Positions 51,949-63,467 of a DNA stretch of 64,000 nucleotides are shown here, piece after piece. Position numbers and translations under genes: made by a program. The stretch is from Spisula solida (lineage: Eukaryota > Mollusca > Bivalvia > Venerida > Mactridae): contig OX365948.1 of the NCBI GenBank assembly GCA_947247005.1, positions 806,001 through 870,000 on the forward strand. Direction: 5' to 3'. Position 1 is the stretch's first letter; each line of letters begins with the position of its first letter. The notes under the pieces were generated by a model. It saw only the letters and a list, made by a program, of their open reading frames with translations, did no database searches and had not been told where the DNA came from.

Positions 51949-52098
51949 CGGTGGTATTCAATATTGATCTTATTTTATTGGAGAATAAGGATAGCCAATC
52001 TTATCGCCTGTTACTGACCAGACGTTTAATATGGTGTGATCTGATTGGTTGTCCTTATCCTTAAATCAAATAAGATTAATATTGAATACCACCCCCAG
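51949..52098 (-). mobile_element. MITE family A, copy 4 (full length, about 150 bp)
   Basis: Left end GGTGGTATTCAATATTGATC, right end GATTAATATTGAATACCACC then CCCAG. The best-preserved pair of terminal arms. Same orientation as copy 2. Confidence 0.88.
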
Positions 52099-52352
52099 TA
52101 GCTAGAACCAGCTTAACTTTTGTGTATGGGCCGGACCCTTTGCACAATAAATATTTGAATTTGACCTTCAAGATTTTTTAAAGACCACAACATTATCCAT
52201 GACATAAACTAGGTCTTTGGTTCAATGTTGTTACATGTATTATGTAATGTTTTTGGGGAGTTTTTTAATTCATTGAAAACAGTTTGATAATATTGAATAA
52301 ACAATGAAAGGTAAATGAAGAATCAAGTTGAGAACATCCTTTATCTATTCAC
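52099..52352. other. AT-rich intron sequence, nothing recognised
   Basis: No feature supported. Confidence 0.5.
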
Positions 52353-52618
52353 TGCCTCCTTGATAACCTAGAGGCTGAGCATCCGCCTTGAGTGCAGTAG
52401 GTTAAGGGTCCGATGCCAGACTGCGTCAAGCAAAGATAAAAAAATAAAAATAGTACCAGAAATTCCCTTGCTTCAAGCTAAGCATAAAAGGGAAACTGAT
52501 TTCTCTTCTCTCATACCCTCGTGGCGATGGATTACATCTGGAATGAGGTTTCGTGAGTGATTTATATAAGTTGGAAAAACTTGTTTAACAATCGACCTTA
52601 ATAAATAAGTATAAAGGA
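52353..52618 (+). mobile_element. tRNA-derived SINE, copy 1 of a family
   Basis: The head (52353-52435) has an A-box-like CCTAGAGGCTGAGC and a B-box-like GGGTCCGATGCC. The body shares with 56885-57085 the segments TTCCCTTGCT, GCATAAAAGGGAAACTG, TCTCTTCTCTCATA, GTGGCGA, GGAATGAGGT and AAGTTGGAAAAACTTGTTT in order. Confidence 0.75.
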
Positions 52619-53441
52619 ATAAACTATACAGGTTCTTATCATCCATACTGCATGATAGAAAAACTGCAAGCATATAAAATATGATAACAAAAACTTAAGA
52701 CTAACTAACACACATTAACAAACCTTATCACTATACTTATCACATTATTGCAAATAAAGAATTGATTTTACCCAAATTTCAAACCCATAAACTTTAATTT
52801 ATCTTCAAAAAGCTTACATCCAGTATTATCAAACTGTTTTTCAATGAATTAAAAACGCCCAAAAAAACATTACATAAAAACATCAAACACCAAAAAAATA
52901 CCGAAGATTAAACTTGGATTCATTTCAGGAAACAGAAATTTAAAATTTTTTAAAAGCAAATGAGACTTTATCAGAGAAGGACACAGTTGACTAAACCTTT
53001 TACATGCCATATACCTTATCAAGAAGGACCCAAATGACCCCAAACCAAACACGCATTACGTATTGAGAAGGACCCTGATGACCCCAAACTGTGAATGTGC
53101 AATATGCATATCAGTTTAAAAAACACACAAAATGCAATGTATCAAAAATATCATTTATACCAATGCCAGGTTTTTAATTGTCATACTAAAACACGCCAGC
53201 AAACCCTTTGATACCCAGGAAGCAGGGAGTACTGAGACAATTTCAATATAATTATATACAGACTCTCCACTACACCATCCCAGAGCAAGCAAGTTTTTCT
53301 AAGTTTGATAGACATTGCCATCAGTTGGTAAAATTCATGGAGGCCTGGTAATATCATCAAGCTCTGCTTACCTATCAATACTGTTATTTATTTAGATATC
53401 CACAGTGTGTTCAGTCAACATAGTTCAGTCAGGCTATTTAC
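52619..53441. other. AT-rich intron sequence, nothing recognised
   Basis: Two imperfect copies of AAGGACCCAAATGACCCCAAA near 53,025 and 53,070. Otherwise nothing. Confidence 0.45.
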
Positions 53442-54329
53442 CCTACAAGGAACCCTCAGGAGATCACACCCCAGGCACAGATATTCTACAAGGAACCCTC
53501 AGGAGATCACGCCCCAGGCACGGATACACTACAAGCAACCCTCAGGAGATCACGCCCCAGGCAAGGATATACTACAAGGAACCCTCAGGAGATCACGCCC
53601 CAGGCACGGATGTACTACAAGCAACCCTCAGGAGATCACGCCCCAGGCAAGGATATACTACAAGGAACCCTCAGGAGATCACCACCCAGGCACGGATATA
53701 CTACAAGGAACCCTCAGGAGATCACGCCCCAGGCACGGATGTACTACAAGCAACCCTCAGGAGATCACGCCCCAGACACGGATATACTACAAGGAACCCT
53801 CAGGAAATCACACCCCAGGCACGGATATACTACAAGCAACCCTCAGGAGATCACGCCCCAGGCACGGATATACTACAAGCAACCCTCAGGAGATCACGCC
53901 CCAGGCACGGATATACTACAAGGAACCCTCAGGAGATCACGCCCCAGGCACAGATATACTACAAGGAACCCTCAGGAGATCACACCCCAGGCACGGATGT
54001 ACTACAAGCAACCCTCAGGAGATCACGCCCCAGACACGGATATACTACAAGGAACCCTCAGGAAATCACACCCCAGGCACGGATATACTACAAGGAACCC
54101 TCAGGAGATCACGCCCCAGGCACGGATATACTACAAGCAACCCTCAGGAGATCACGCCCCAGGCACGGATATACTACAAGGAACCCTCAGGAGATCACGC
54201 CCCAGGCACAGATATACTACAAGGAACCCTCAGGAGATCACACCCCAGACACGGATGTACTACAAGCAACCCTCAGGAGATCACGCCCCAGGCACGGATA
54301 TACTACAAGGAACCCTCAGGAGATCACGC
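53442..54329 (+). repeat. 43-bp minisatellite, about 20.7 units
   Basis: Unit TACTACAAGGAACCCTCAGG then AGATCACGCCCCAGGCACGG and ATA. The variants AAGGAACC/AAGCAACC and GGATATA/GGATGTA recur in groups, hinting at multi-unit duplication. Three plus-strand ORFs of 261-337 codons are one 43-residue cycle seen in three frames. Confidence 0.95.
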
Positions 54330-54535
54330 AGAGCTCAATGTGCAAGCAGTTTCAGGGCTCAGAGTGCTAGCAGTTTCAGAGCTCAACTTGCTTAACAGTT
54401 TCAGGGCTCAACTTGCTTAACGGTTTCAGATTTGAAAGCTCTGGGTGAAAGCAGTTTCAGAGCTCAGCTTACAAGCAGCTACAGAGCTCAGCTTACAAGC
54501 AGTCTCAGAGCTTAACTTGCTAGCTGTTTCAGAGT
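54330..54535 (+). repeat. Degenerate 24-27-bp repeat, about 7 units
   Basis: Units built on GCAGTTTCAGAGCTCAACTT with variable linkers, directly abutting the 43-bp array. Confidence 0.8.
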
Positions 54536-54769
54536 CTGTTTCATTGTTTCTATAATATTATGTTCTACAGTCATGTACAGTACCTGTATATGTGTCGAAA
54601 GAATGATGGTTAAGTTGAGGAATTTCTATAATAAATTCATGTATTTCTACCAACAAAAGCAATGAAAACATAATAAAAGAACTGAGTCAGCAGTATTTCC
54701 CTGCAAGGCTTATACTATAGATGCAGTAAATATTCACTATCACAATTAAATTCTAGCAAAACTTTGGCA
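54536..54769. other. AT-rich intron sequence, nothing recognised
   Basis: No feature supported. Confidence 0.5.
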
Positions 54770-55155
54770 GCCAACAGTTAGTGCAAACAGCTTCTAGCAG
54801 CTAACAGCCACTGCATTTGTCAGTTAATACAATCAAGGTCGTTGCAGCCAACAGGCACTGCAGCTAACAGTCACTGCAGCCAACAGTCACTGCAATCAAG
54901 TCACTGCAGTCAACATTCACTACAGCCAACAGTCACTGCAGCCAACAGCAATTATAGCATCAGTCACTGCAGCCAACAGTCACTGCAGCCGTTAGTTACA
55001 GCAGCCAACAATCACTGCAACCAACAGTCACTGCAGCCAACAGCAATTATAGCATCAGTCACTGCAGCCAACAGTCACTGCAACCAACAATCACTGCAGC
55101 CAACAGTCACTGCTGTAAACAGTTGCGGCAGCCAACAGCCATTGGAGCTGTTAGT
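54770..55155 (+). repeat. 16-bp imperfect minisatellite
   Basis: Built on CACTGCAGCCAACAGT. Every few units are interrupted by AGCAATTATAGCATCAGT, so a larger multi-unit period of about 105 bp is visible at 54,950 and 55,040. Confidence 0.85.
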
Positions 55156-56510
55156 TGCTGAATCATAACAGGAAAGAACAGCTGAACAAAACAAAGGCAG
55201 TGCATTGATTGTGTGGTCAAGCTTTAAACAAACCCGACATTAAAACTCACTCCATGTCACTGGTACTGTCAATCATCTAGCACAACTGTAATCTCAATCT
55301 CATCAGTCTCAGCTAGTTAACATTAACTCCAGGGACGTTAAACAACACATTGGTGATTAGTCCTTAATCTGTTTTTGTGCAAACTGACAAAGCATGTCAC
55401 TTTAAGACCACCAACTGAAATAACTTTAACATCAAACAGCAAACTTCCACAAACTACCGTTATCCAGCCAGGAAAGTCCACAGGGGCAAATGGATCTCAA
55501 TTCTAAACAAATTGATACAAAGAACAAAATCATTAGATACAATACTTGGCTCATAATAACAGTTGTTGAAGTCTAGGACAATTTTCAGGGTTTCATTTAA
55601 TTCTAATATTTTTTAATGAAAGAATTTTACTATCAAAGACAATAAATAATTATTTTAATAAGATAAATGTACCAAAGTCAGCTATCTGATGATGATGATG
55701 TTGTAGTTCCACACTGCTGGACAATGTGCAGTGTTTGGGAGGTCTTGTCTAAGGGCACTACAGATGGTGAACAAAAACTAACACATATGTTCCTCGGAAA
55801 AATGGATTCAATACCAGTATTATAATAATTTGATTATGCACATCCTCTCTTGTGCTTCATGTCATATTGTGTTATTTAGTAGATTATAATGTTATTAGTT
55901 TGTTATTTAGTAGATTATAATGTTATTAGTTTGTTTTGTTTTTACTCTAATTTAAGTACGCCTTTTCTACAATATATATTATAATCATATAGTACCCTGA
56001 GAACAGTAGCAAGTGTCATGTACAGTTAGATAAAGATAACATTTGTTTAATAATTCACAACCCTCTCAGATATTTAGCACAACAAGTACCCCCATTAGTA
56101 GTTTACAGGCAAATAAAATTCCTGCTCATAAACCAGTCTTCAGTATCCAATAAAAGATCATTAAACTATATTATCAAACAGTTGCTTGCCAATCATAGAG
56201 TGCTTCCGGTCAGTCTAAAATATGGGCCCCAATAAAACCCCTAATAAACATGTCGAGTGTAGCACCTTGGACTCCTGGGATATTGACACTATCATCTTGC
56301 AGGATATGGTGATCAGTGATTTATGTCCAGTTAAGGATGTAAGGGTCATTTACAAAACAGTCAACTCTCAAGTGCCCCATTATTCCTGACCATTTGAAGA
56401 CTTTAGCACTCAAACACATGAGCTTGACCATCATGTGGAATAACAAGTAATGTATCAGATAAAACAATGTAACTCTTCCATCTGACCAGTACTGAGTAGA
56501 TAATAAATAA
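55156..56510. other. AT-rich intron sequence
   Basis: A 31-bp tandem duplication at 55871-55932 (starts GTTATTTAGTAGATTATAAT). Otherwise nothing. Confidence 0.5.
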
Positions 56511-56556
56511 TCTGACAGGGAAGGCAGCACTCAACATAAACAGCCAAGCACAGAAA
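56511..56556 (+). repeat. Dispersed repeat R, copy 1
   Basis: CTGACAGGGAAGGCAGCACT then CAACATAAACAGCCAAGCAC; also at 58452 and 63303. Family unknown. Confidence 0.7.
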
Positions 56557-56849
56557 GTATAAAAATATCACATACCACAATTACATGGCAAAATGCTAAC
56601 TTCTGTAGAGCAAAACATTTTCAAAACTGAAAGTATTGGAGTGGTTGCTCTACAGAGGTTGAACTTAAAGTAAAATGTTAACTTAAGAAAAAATTTAAGT
56701 AGTTATGAAAGGGATGTTCTTGCTTTACAGAGGACCACTTTGGAGAGGTTGTACTGTATGCTTAACCTTTAAAGACAACATTTGTGAGAGTGCCCATGAG
56801 TGGTCGATACAGACAGGTTTGCCGATATACTTGTATAATTTTTGTATGG
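56557..56849. other. AT-rich intron sequence, nothing recognised
   Basis: No feature supported. Confidence 0.5.
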
Positions 56850-57085
56850 GCAGACTAAGCAAATGCGGGAGGTCCGGGTTCAAACCCAGGCCACATCATA
56901 CCAAAGATGATATAAAAATGGAACCAGAAGTTCCCTTGCTAGATGCTCAGCATAAAAGGGAAACTGCCTCCTCTTCTCTCATATCCTTGTGGCGAAGCAT
57001 AACATCAGGAATGAGGTGTTGAGAGTGATTAATTTAAGTTGGAAAAACTTGTTTCACAATCAACCTTAAATGAATTAGTATAAAC
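56850..57085 (+). mobile_element. tRNA-derived SINE, copy 2 of the family
   Basis: A good pol III B box, GGGTTCAAACCC, at 56876-56887, then the same body as the SINE at 52353-52618, ending near AATGAATTAGTATAAAC. The A box is weak or lost. The 5' limit is approximate. Confidence 0.72.
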
Positions 57086-57558
57086 TAAACTCTAGTACTA
57101 GACATCCAGAATCCCAGCATTCAAATAAACTTGAGAAGACTCCCAACATTTCACTGAAGTACACGCCCTCATAACAAGAACTTTAATAAATAACCAAACT
57201 TTGACAGACAAATTAACATTAACTAAAATCCCCCATTTGACCATATTATAGAAATGCACAAAAGAAATTTTTATGACAGAATAATTTTCAGATTTCTAAA
57301 GAGCCTTGTCAAACGGAAGCCACGGAAGTGTGATTTAAGGGCGAGTGTTTCACAGAGAAAAATTACCAATTGAAAATTTGACAAAAATGTGCCTCAATTT
57401 TACTGTCTATGGGTACTTTAATCAGGTCTATCAATTTTTACAGAAGGGTTTCAAGAGAGATTAACAGGTTAAAATTATGAATTTCTTTCACTTTCCAAAA
57501 TGTTCCCCTCTTTTATTTCAAACCCTCAAGGTGATAGATACTATAAGGAATGAGTAAT
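57086..57558. other. AT-rich intron sequence, nothing recognised
   Basis: No feature supported. Confidence 0.5.
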
Positions 57559-57618
57559 CGAGAGACATAGATCGAGAGACATAGATCGAGAGACATAGAT
57601 CGAGAGACATAGATCGAG
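57559..57618 (+). repeat. 14-bp minisatellite, about 4 units
   Basis: CGAGAGACATAGAT repeated perfectly. Confidence 0.92.
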
Positions 57619-58451
57619 TAAATAAAGGGGTTGGTTCCAGCTACTGTTATGGAATTGATAATATAATACTAAATAAAGTCCATATAGAGGTATGAGGGAC
57701 ATATGTATATATATGCTTGTTTATTATAGTGTCACCCATATAGCATCACTCCGAACCAGAAATATGACACTGACGTAATCATGTTATAAAATATGTGAAC
57801 TATTGTAACATGCCATAAGAACAAGTAACCTATCTTTGATAATGTGTACACGTGAAACACCTCATTCAATGAGTCCAGGACATGCCGAAAAAAGGTGATT
57901 TTAAAAAACATTTAACACTCCCGGAATAATATAAATGTTATATTATTTCTTCAAGCAATGTAATAATCATTGATAACATCCAATAAATGACATCCGTACC
58001 ATCAGTTTGATGTCACCATCTTGTTAAGTTCACACGTTCTTGTCTTAATTTACAATCTTAATATCTTATAGTATGTAATTAAAGGCGATTTATTCCAGTC
58101 AATAAATCAGCAGTCTTATGCAAGTGTAATTTTTTTAGCTTATATAAGTGATTTTTTTTTGTTTTTACATAATCACATCAGTTTTTGTGTTTGAAAAATT
58201 GCGCATGTTGCCCCTACTTTGCACATCACCTAGTTACACAACAAGGTCAGGATAATGTTCGCTTCAGATGAGCGATGATACAAAATGACGCTGCACTTAT
58301 TTGTTTTAGGTTCATTAAGTGAAACAAGTTCATAGTACAATTGAAATACTTATATTAATCTGACTGGATATTAAACCACATGACAAGGAAATGAGAAAGG
58401 AGGATCCAGCTTTCTCTTCTAATGTTGAGAGTCAACCAATGGAATATGATA
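57619..58451. other. AT-rich intron sequence, nothing recognised
   Basis: No feature supported. Confidence 0.45.
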
Positions 58452-58499
58452 ATCAGACTGGAAAGGCAGCACTTAACAGAAACAACAGAGCACAAAATA
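58452..58499 (+). repeat. Dispersed repeat R, copy 2
   Basis: CAGACTGGAAAGGCAGCACT then TAACAGAAACAACAGAGCAC; ends at the first unit of the 35/33-bp array. Confidence 0.65.
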
Positions 58500-58500
58500 C

Positions 58501-59510
58501 ACGACATCCCACTCTGACAGCAGCTACATCGACACACGACGTCCCACTCTGACAGCAGCTACATCGACACACGACATCCCACTCTGACAGCAGCTACATC
58601 GACACACAACATCCCACTCTGACAGCAGCTACATCGTCACACGACATCCCACTCTGACAGCAGCTACATCGACACACGACATCCCACTCTGACAGCAGCT
58701 ACATCGACACACGACATCCCACTCTGACAGCAGCTACAGCTACACACGACACCCCAATCTGACAGCAGCTACATCGACACATGACATCCCACTCTGACAG
58801 CAGCTACAAAACCACGACATCCCACTCTGACAGCAGCTACATCGACACACGACATCCCACTCTGACAGCAGCTACAAAACCACGACATCCCACTCTGACA
58901 GCAGCTACATCGACACACGACATCCCACTCTGACAGCAGCTACAAAACCACGACATCCAACTCTGACAGCAGCTACAAAACCACGACATCCCACTCTGAC
59001 AGCAGCTACATCGACACACGACATCCCACTCTGACAGCAGCTACAAAACCACGACATCCAACTCTGACAGCAGCTACAAAACCACGACATCCTACTCTGA
59101 CAGCAGCTACAAAACCACGACATCCTACTCTGACAGCAGCTACAAAACCACGACATCCTACTCTGACAGCAGCTACAAAACCACGACATCCAACTCTGAC
59201 AGCAGCTACAAAACCACGACATCCTACTCTGACAGCAGCTACAAAACCACGACATCCTACTCTGACAGCAGCTACATCGACACACGACATCCTACTCTGA
59301 CAGCAGCTACATCGACACACGACATCCTACTCTGACAGCAGCTACATCACCACACGACATCCCACTCTGACAGCAGCTACATCGACACACGACATCCTAC
59401 TCTGACAGCAGCTACATCGACACACGACACCCCACTCTGACAGCAGCTACAAAACCACGACATCCCACTCTGACAGCAGCTACAAAACCACAACATCCTA
59501 CTCTGACAGC
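58501..59510 (+). repeat. Minisatellite with two interleaved unit lengths, 35 and 33 bp, about 29 units
   Basis: The common part is CGACATCCCACTCTGACAGC then AGCTACA. It is followed by TCGACACA (35 bp) or AAACCA (33 bp). The 35-bp form dominates both ends and the 33-bp form the centre. CCTACTC variants mark the right half. Confidence 0.94.
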
Positions 59511-60619
59511 CTGCCACCTCAGTCAGTCAGTCAAACAAATCCGGAATAAGAGTCAGATAACAAGAAAAGTCAAAAAGGACACTCAGGTACCATTTGGTAT
59601 GACATGATGACCACAACATAAATCCTTACAATAATGAAAAAATTCCAATCTTAGCATAGTTTGAGTATTATTTTAGCAAAGCAGATAACTCAAATTTATA
59701 AATACTAAAATATAATAATAATGGACAGTGGGTTGAGGGAGAAGCATGATATACAGGGTGTTAAAAAGTTTTGTTCTCAATGGTTAAGTTACCATAGTTT
59801 ATTTTTCTGATCTCAGAAGACTGTAATATTTTCAGGTTTAAATCCAGAGGATTCTACCATTGTTCTAATCTTTTTGGCATTATTAAATGAAGCTATAAGA
59901 GTAAGAAATTGAAATTGTCTACTGGGTACATATAGCTTAAATAAAACTTGATATGAATTTTAAATTTGAGAAAAAAACATTTTTTACCCTGTCTATAATG
60001 TCATGATGAATATTTTTCATAAATCAGGAAAACGTTGTCCACAATTTGTTAAGTTGTTTCCTCATAATGTTTTATAAATTATCTTTGATTCATAGAATCT
60101 ACATAGATCTTACATTCTGCTACAATACTTGATGAAAGGAAGCGAAATAACACAAACGTTTCAAAATAACAGCAAAGTTTTCGGGAAAAGAACTCAACCG
60201 TCTGGTAATAAAGTAGACTTTATCAGTGGTTATCTCAAAACTGTCAGATAGGTAAAATGTTCTCCTAGATGAAAACATCAACATCATAGACTACCGAAAT
60301 CTTGGTGGAAAATTACGGTAGATAAAATAGACTGTATGTCATAAAGTGCACGAGATTATAAACATTGATAGAGGCTTGCTTGATTCATGTACTCCATGCA
60401 GGCGCTATATGGAAATCATGTTTATGAACAACAAACAGCATGAATTAGAGTCAGTCAAGGTAGCCATTCTTAACATTTTCACTCTTTCCTATTAAGTAAA
60501 TTTCATGGTATTTTAGAATTTTATTTATGATCCTAACAATCATCATGACGAAAGAATTGGGGTTTTTGGCAAAATTCAGGGTTTTGGTTGGAACATGACA
60601 ACATTAAAACAATTGACTT
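59511..60619. other. AT-rich intron sequence, nothing recognised
   Basis: No feature supported. Confidence 0.45.
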
Positions 60620-60900
60620 TAGATCAGAATAATAATAATAACTTTATTTATTGCGGATGACATATTTCACAGTATTATCAATGTTCAATACGGGTCTGCA
60701 ATGAATACAAATCAAGAATTCATTTATCCGTCTGCCACATTCTTAACTTGTATACAAATAGGATATTTATACTTGAATAAACCAGAGGGCAGCAGCAACA
60801 TAATCTGTAACAAAAAGAGTTCAAACTTATGTTGCCAGAACAAACTGTTGTGACAGACGTTCCTAACGTAGCAACACATAAACACTATTTAATAGCGTAT
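60620..60900 (-). mobile_element. Possible 3' end of a non-LTR retroposon, minus strand
   Basis: On the minus strand the sequence ends CGCAATAAATAAAGTTATTA followed by TTATTATT, a tail type common in invertebrate retroposons. No reverse transcriptase is visible and the 5' limit is arbitrary. Confidence 0.3.
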
Positions 60901-61383
60901 TATCCTTTGATGTGCAGCCACACAAGTTAAATGAATTATGAAATGGATATTAATATCTTTGCATAAATCAATACGCCAGACGTTATAAGGTCTTGTGCCA
61001 AACAGCCCCTTGTATAAACATGTGGTGAGCCAGCTTAAAAACACTTTCCATAATAATTGTATGGGAATCAAGTCTTGTCTCAAATTCAACCATTCTCCTT
61101 CTATAAATAATTGAAATAAAAGATGCCTTCAGCAAGTTTCTGTAAAATTTTCTAAATCATTTTTAGAACACATGACTGAAAATGCTAAATAAATGCAATT
61201 ACAGATTACAGGTGTCATTATTAGACAAACGGACAGACACACATTCTCCAGTTTTATGTGACTACAGAACCAATGCAGGTAGTCATGTGACTACTGTTGT
61301 CACATTAAATGATAATCAGACACATAAACCCACAAAAACCAAACAAATCAGGTTTGTCCAAGTTTTTTAGCCACATAAAAATG
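60901..61383. other. AT-rich intron sequence, nothing recognised
   Basis: No feature supported. Confidence 0.45.
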
Positions 61384-62235
61384 ATGGACAGATGGACGAT
61401 GGACATTCAGAGGATGGAGAGACAGACCATGGGCAGACAAAGACAAACCATGGACAGACAAAGACAGACGATGGGCATTCAGACGATGGAGAGGCAGACC
61501 ATGGGCAGACAAAGACAAGACGATGGACATTCAGACGATGGAGAGACAGACCATGGGCAGACAAAGACAGAGGATGGGCATTCAGACGATGGAGAGGCAG
61601 ACCATGGGCAGACAAAGACAAGATGATGGACATTCAGAAGATGGAGAGACAGACCATGGGCAGACAAAGACAGACGATGGACATTCAGAGGATGGAGAGA
61701 CAGACCATGGGCAGACAAAGACAGACGATGGACATTCAGACGATGGAGAAGCAGACCATGGGCAGACAAAGACAGACAATGGACATTCAGACGATGGAGA
61801 GGCAGACCATGGGCAGACAAAGACAGACAATGGATATTCAGACGATGGAGAGGCAGACCATGGGCAGACAAAGACAGACAATGGACATTCAGACGATGGG
61901 CAGACAAAGACAGGGGATGGGCATTCAGACGATGGAGAGGCAGACCATGAGCAGACAAAGACAAGATGATGGACATTCAGACGATGGAGAGACAGACTAT
62001 GGGCAGACAAAGACAGACGATGGACATTCAGAGGATGGAGAGACAGACCATGGGCAGACAAAGACAGACGATGGACATTCAGAGGATGGAGAGACAGACC
62101 ATGGGCAGACAAAGACAGACGATGGACATTCAGACGATGGAGAGGCAGACCATGGGCAGACAAAGACAGACAATGGACATTCAGACGATGGAGAGACAGA
62201 CCATGGGCAGACAAACGACAGACGATGGACAATAA
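61384..62235 (+). repeat. 51-bp minisatellite, about 16-17 units
   Basis: Unit GACGATGGACATTCAGACGA then TGGAGAGACAGACCATGGGC and AGACAAAGACA, itself made of related GACAGAC/GACGATGG sub-repeats. Some units lack an internal part (61,430-61,460 and 61,880-61,915). Open frames up to 286 codons on both strands follow from the period of 51. Confidence 0.94.
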
Positions 62236-62887
62236 GCACTGACAGAGAATAGATCTATCACTTGAAATACAGACATACAGAAAGATTATTACCGAAATCA
62301 AGTAATTATTATACATTTATATATAATAATTACTGGTAAATAAACTAAACCATGGACCACACACGGACAGACAAATCAAGCAGATCACATTCATAACATA
62401 CATCATCAAGATGGTAACCAGGGGTAATATTGTAGGCACACAATTAGTGTATAAACATCTTCAAAGGAGTTTCATAGAAATCTAATCATCAATGCCAAAT
62501 GAAATTAACAGCATTATATATAAATTATATATTGATAAAAACCATGAGAAATTCAAAACTATATAATTGCTTAGATAAAGGAAACATCTCCAAGCAATAT
62601 AACTATCTTCATAAAGACAGAAAATTCATAATTTTGAAAGCAGTCCAATTCATAATTGAATATATACTCTAACACTGGTTTTGTATTCACATAGCATGAA
62701 AATGCCAATTTTAAGTGTAAACTAAATGATTTCTGGAAGCAATGTGCCGCGTATCTTGACGTATCAAATAGCATTCGATGATTCTACAACTGCGCATCTT
62801 TCAGAAATTCTATATTTTGTATTACATCTATCACAAAGTTGTCAAAGATAAAGGAAGCAGAAGATCTTGATTGTAAACCAGAAACTT
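62236..62887. other. AT-rich intron sequence, nothing recognised
   Basis: No feature supported. Confidence 0.45.
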
Positions 62888-63056
62888 GTGAATAAATTAC
62901 ACGACTAGATCACCAGCATACCCAGCAGTGAATAAATCACCCGCATACCACCTACACCCCCTCCTGTCTGAGATCGGTGAATAAATCACCAACATACCAC
63001 CTACAGCCCCTCCTACCTGAGATCTGTGAATAAATCACCCGCATAAATCACCCGCT
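62888..63056 (+). repeat. Roughly 49-bp repeat, about 3 units
   Basis: GTGAATAAATCACC recurs at 62928, 62977 and 63026, with CATACCACCTACA between. Confidence 0.8.
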
Positions 63057-63302
63057 TACTGTTCATGTCAGAGTTACATCACTGCATTCTGGTATGATGC
63101 AATAAATAATAAACATATAATAATTATATGACAATGAAGGTCATATTTTGTCATAGCTTTCTGGCTGCAATCATCACCCAATGATGTGTTATAACAGAAC
63201 TTTTCTTTCCCTCCTGAGACAAATTAAAGCACGCCAACTTATACATTCTATCTAGGTATTTTTGCTTCAGTACATTGCAAGTTTTGCAAAAAAATTATAT
63301 TA

Positions 63303-63352
63303 AGTCAGACAGGGAAGGCAGCACTCAACTTAACCAGCCGAGCACAGAAAAC
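63303..63352 (+). repeat. Dispersed repeat R, copy 3
   Basis: GTCAGACAGGGAAGGCAGCA then CTCAACTTAACCAGCCGAGC. A partial second copy (CCAACCGAGCACAGGAAG) follows at about 63,384. Confidence 0.7.
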
Positions 63353-63467
63353 ATGAAAAACACACAAAGCACAATGCCCAACTGAACCAACCGAGCACAG
63401 GAAGAGTCATGCATATTTCAATGTTATAAGATTTCTGAGACAAAAATAATGAAAAAAATCAACTCAC

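Larger units (their letters stand above)
14273..63467 (-). other. Very large intron of about 49.2 kb between exons A and B
   Basis: The interval runs from the GTGAGT donor of exon A to the TTTTCAG acceptor of exon B. Phase 1 matches at both ends. It holds almost all the satellites, SINEs and several MITEs described here. I found no internal exon with paired splice sites and a compatible frame, but short exons could be missed by eye. If an unseen exon exists, this is two or more introns. Confidence 0.6.

Noticed and set aside
53405..54420. Plus ORFs of 261-337 codons rich in Pro, Arg and Tyr
   Set aside because: Same artefact with a 43-bp unit; they terminate soon after the array ends.
61382..62316. 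ORFs up to 286 codons on both strands
   Set aside because: The 51-bp period keeps frames open on both strands simultaneously; no start context or splice sites.
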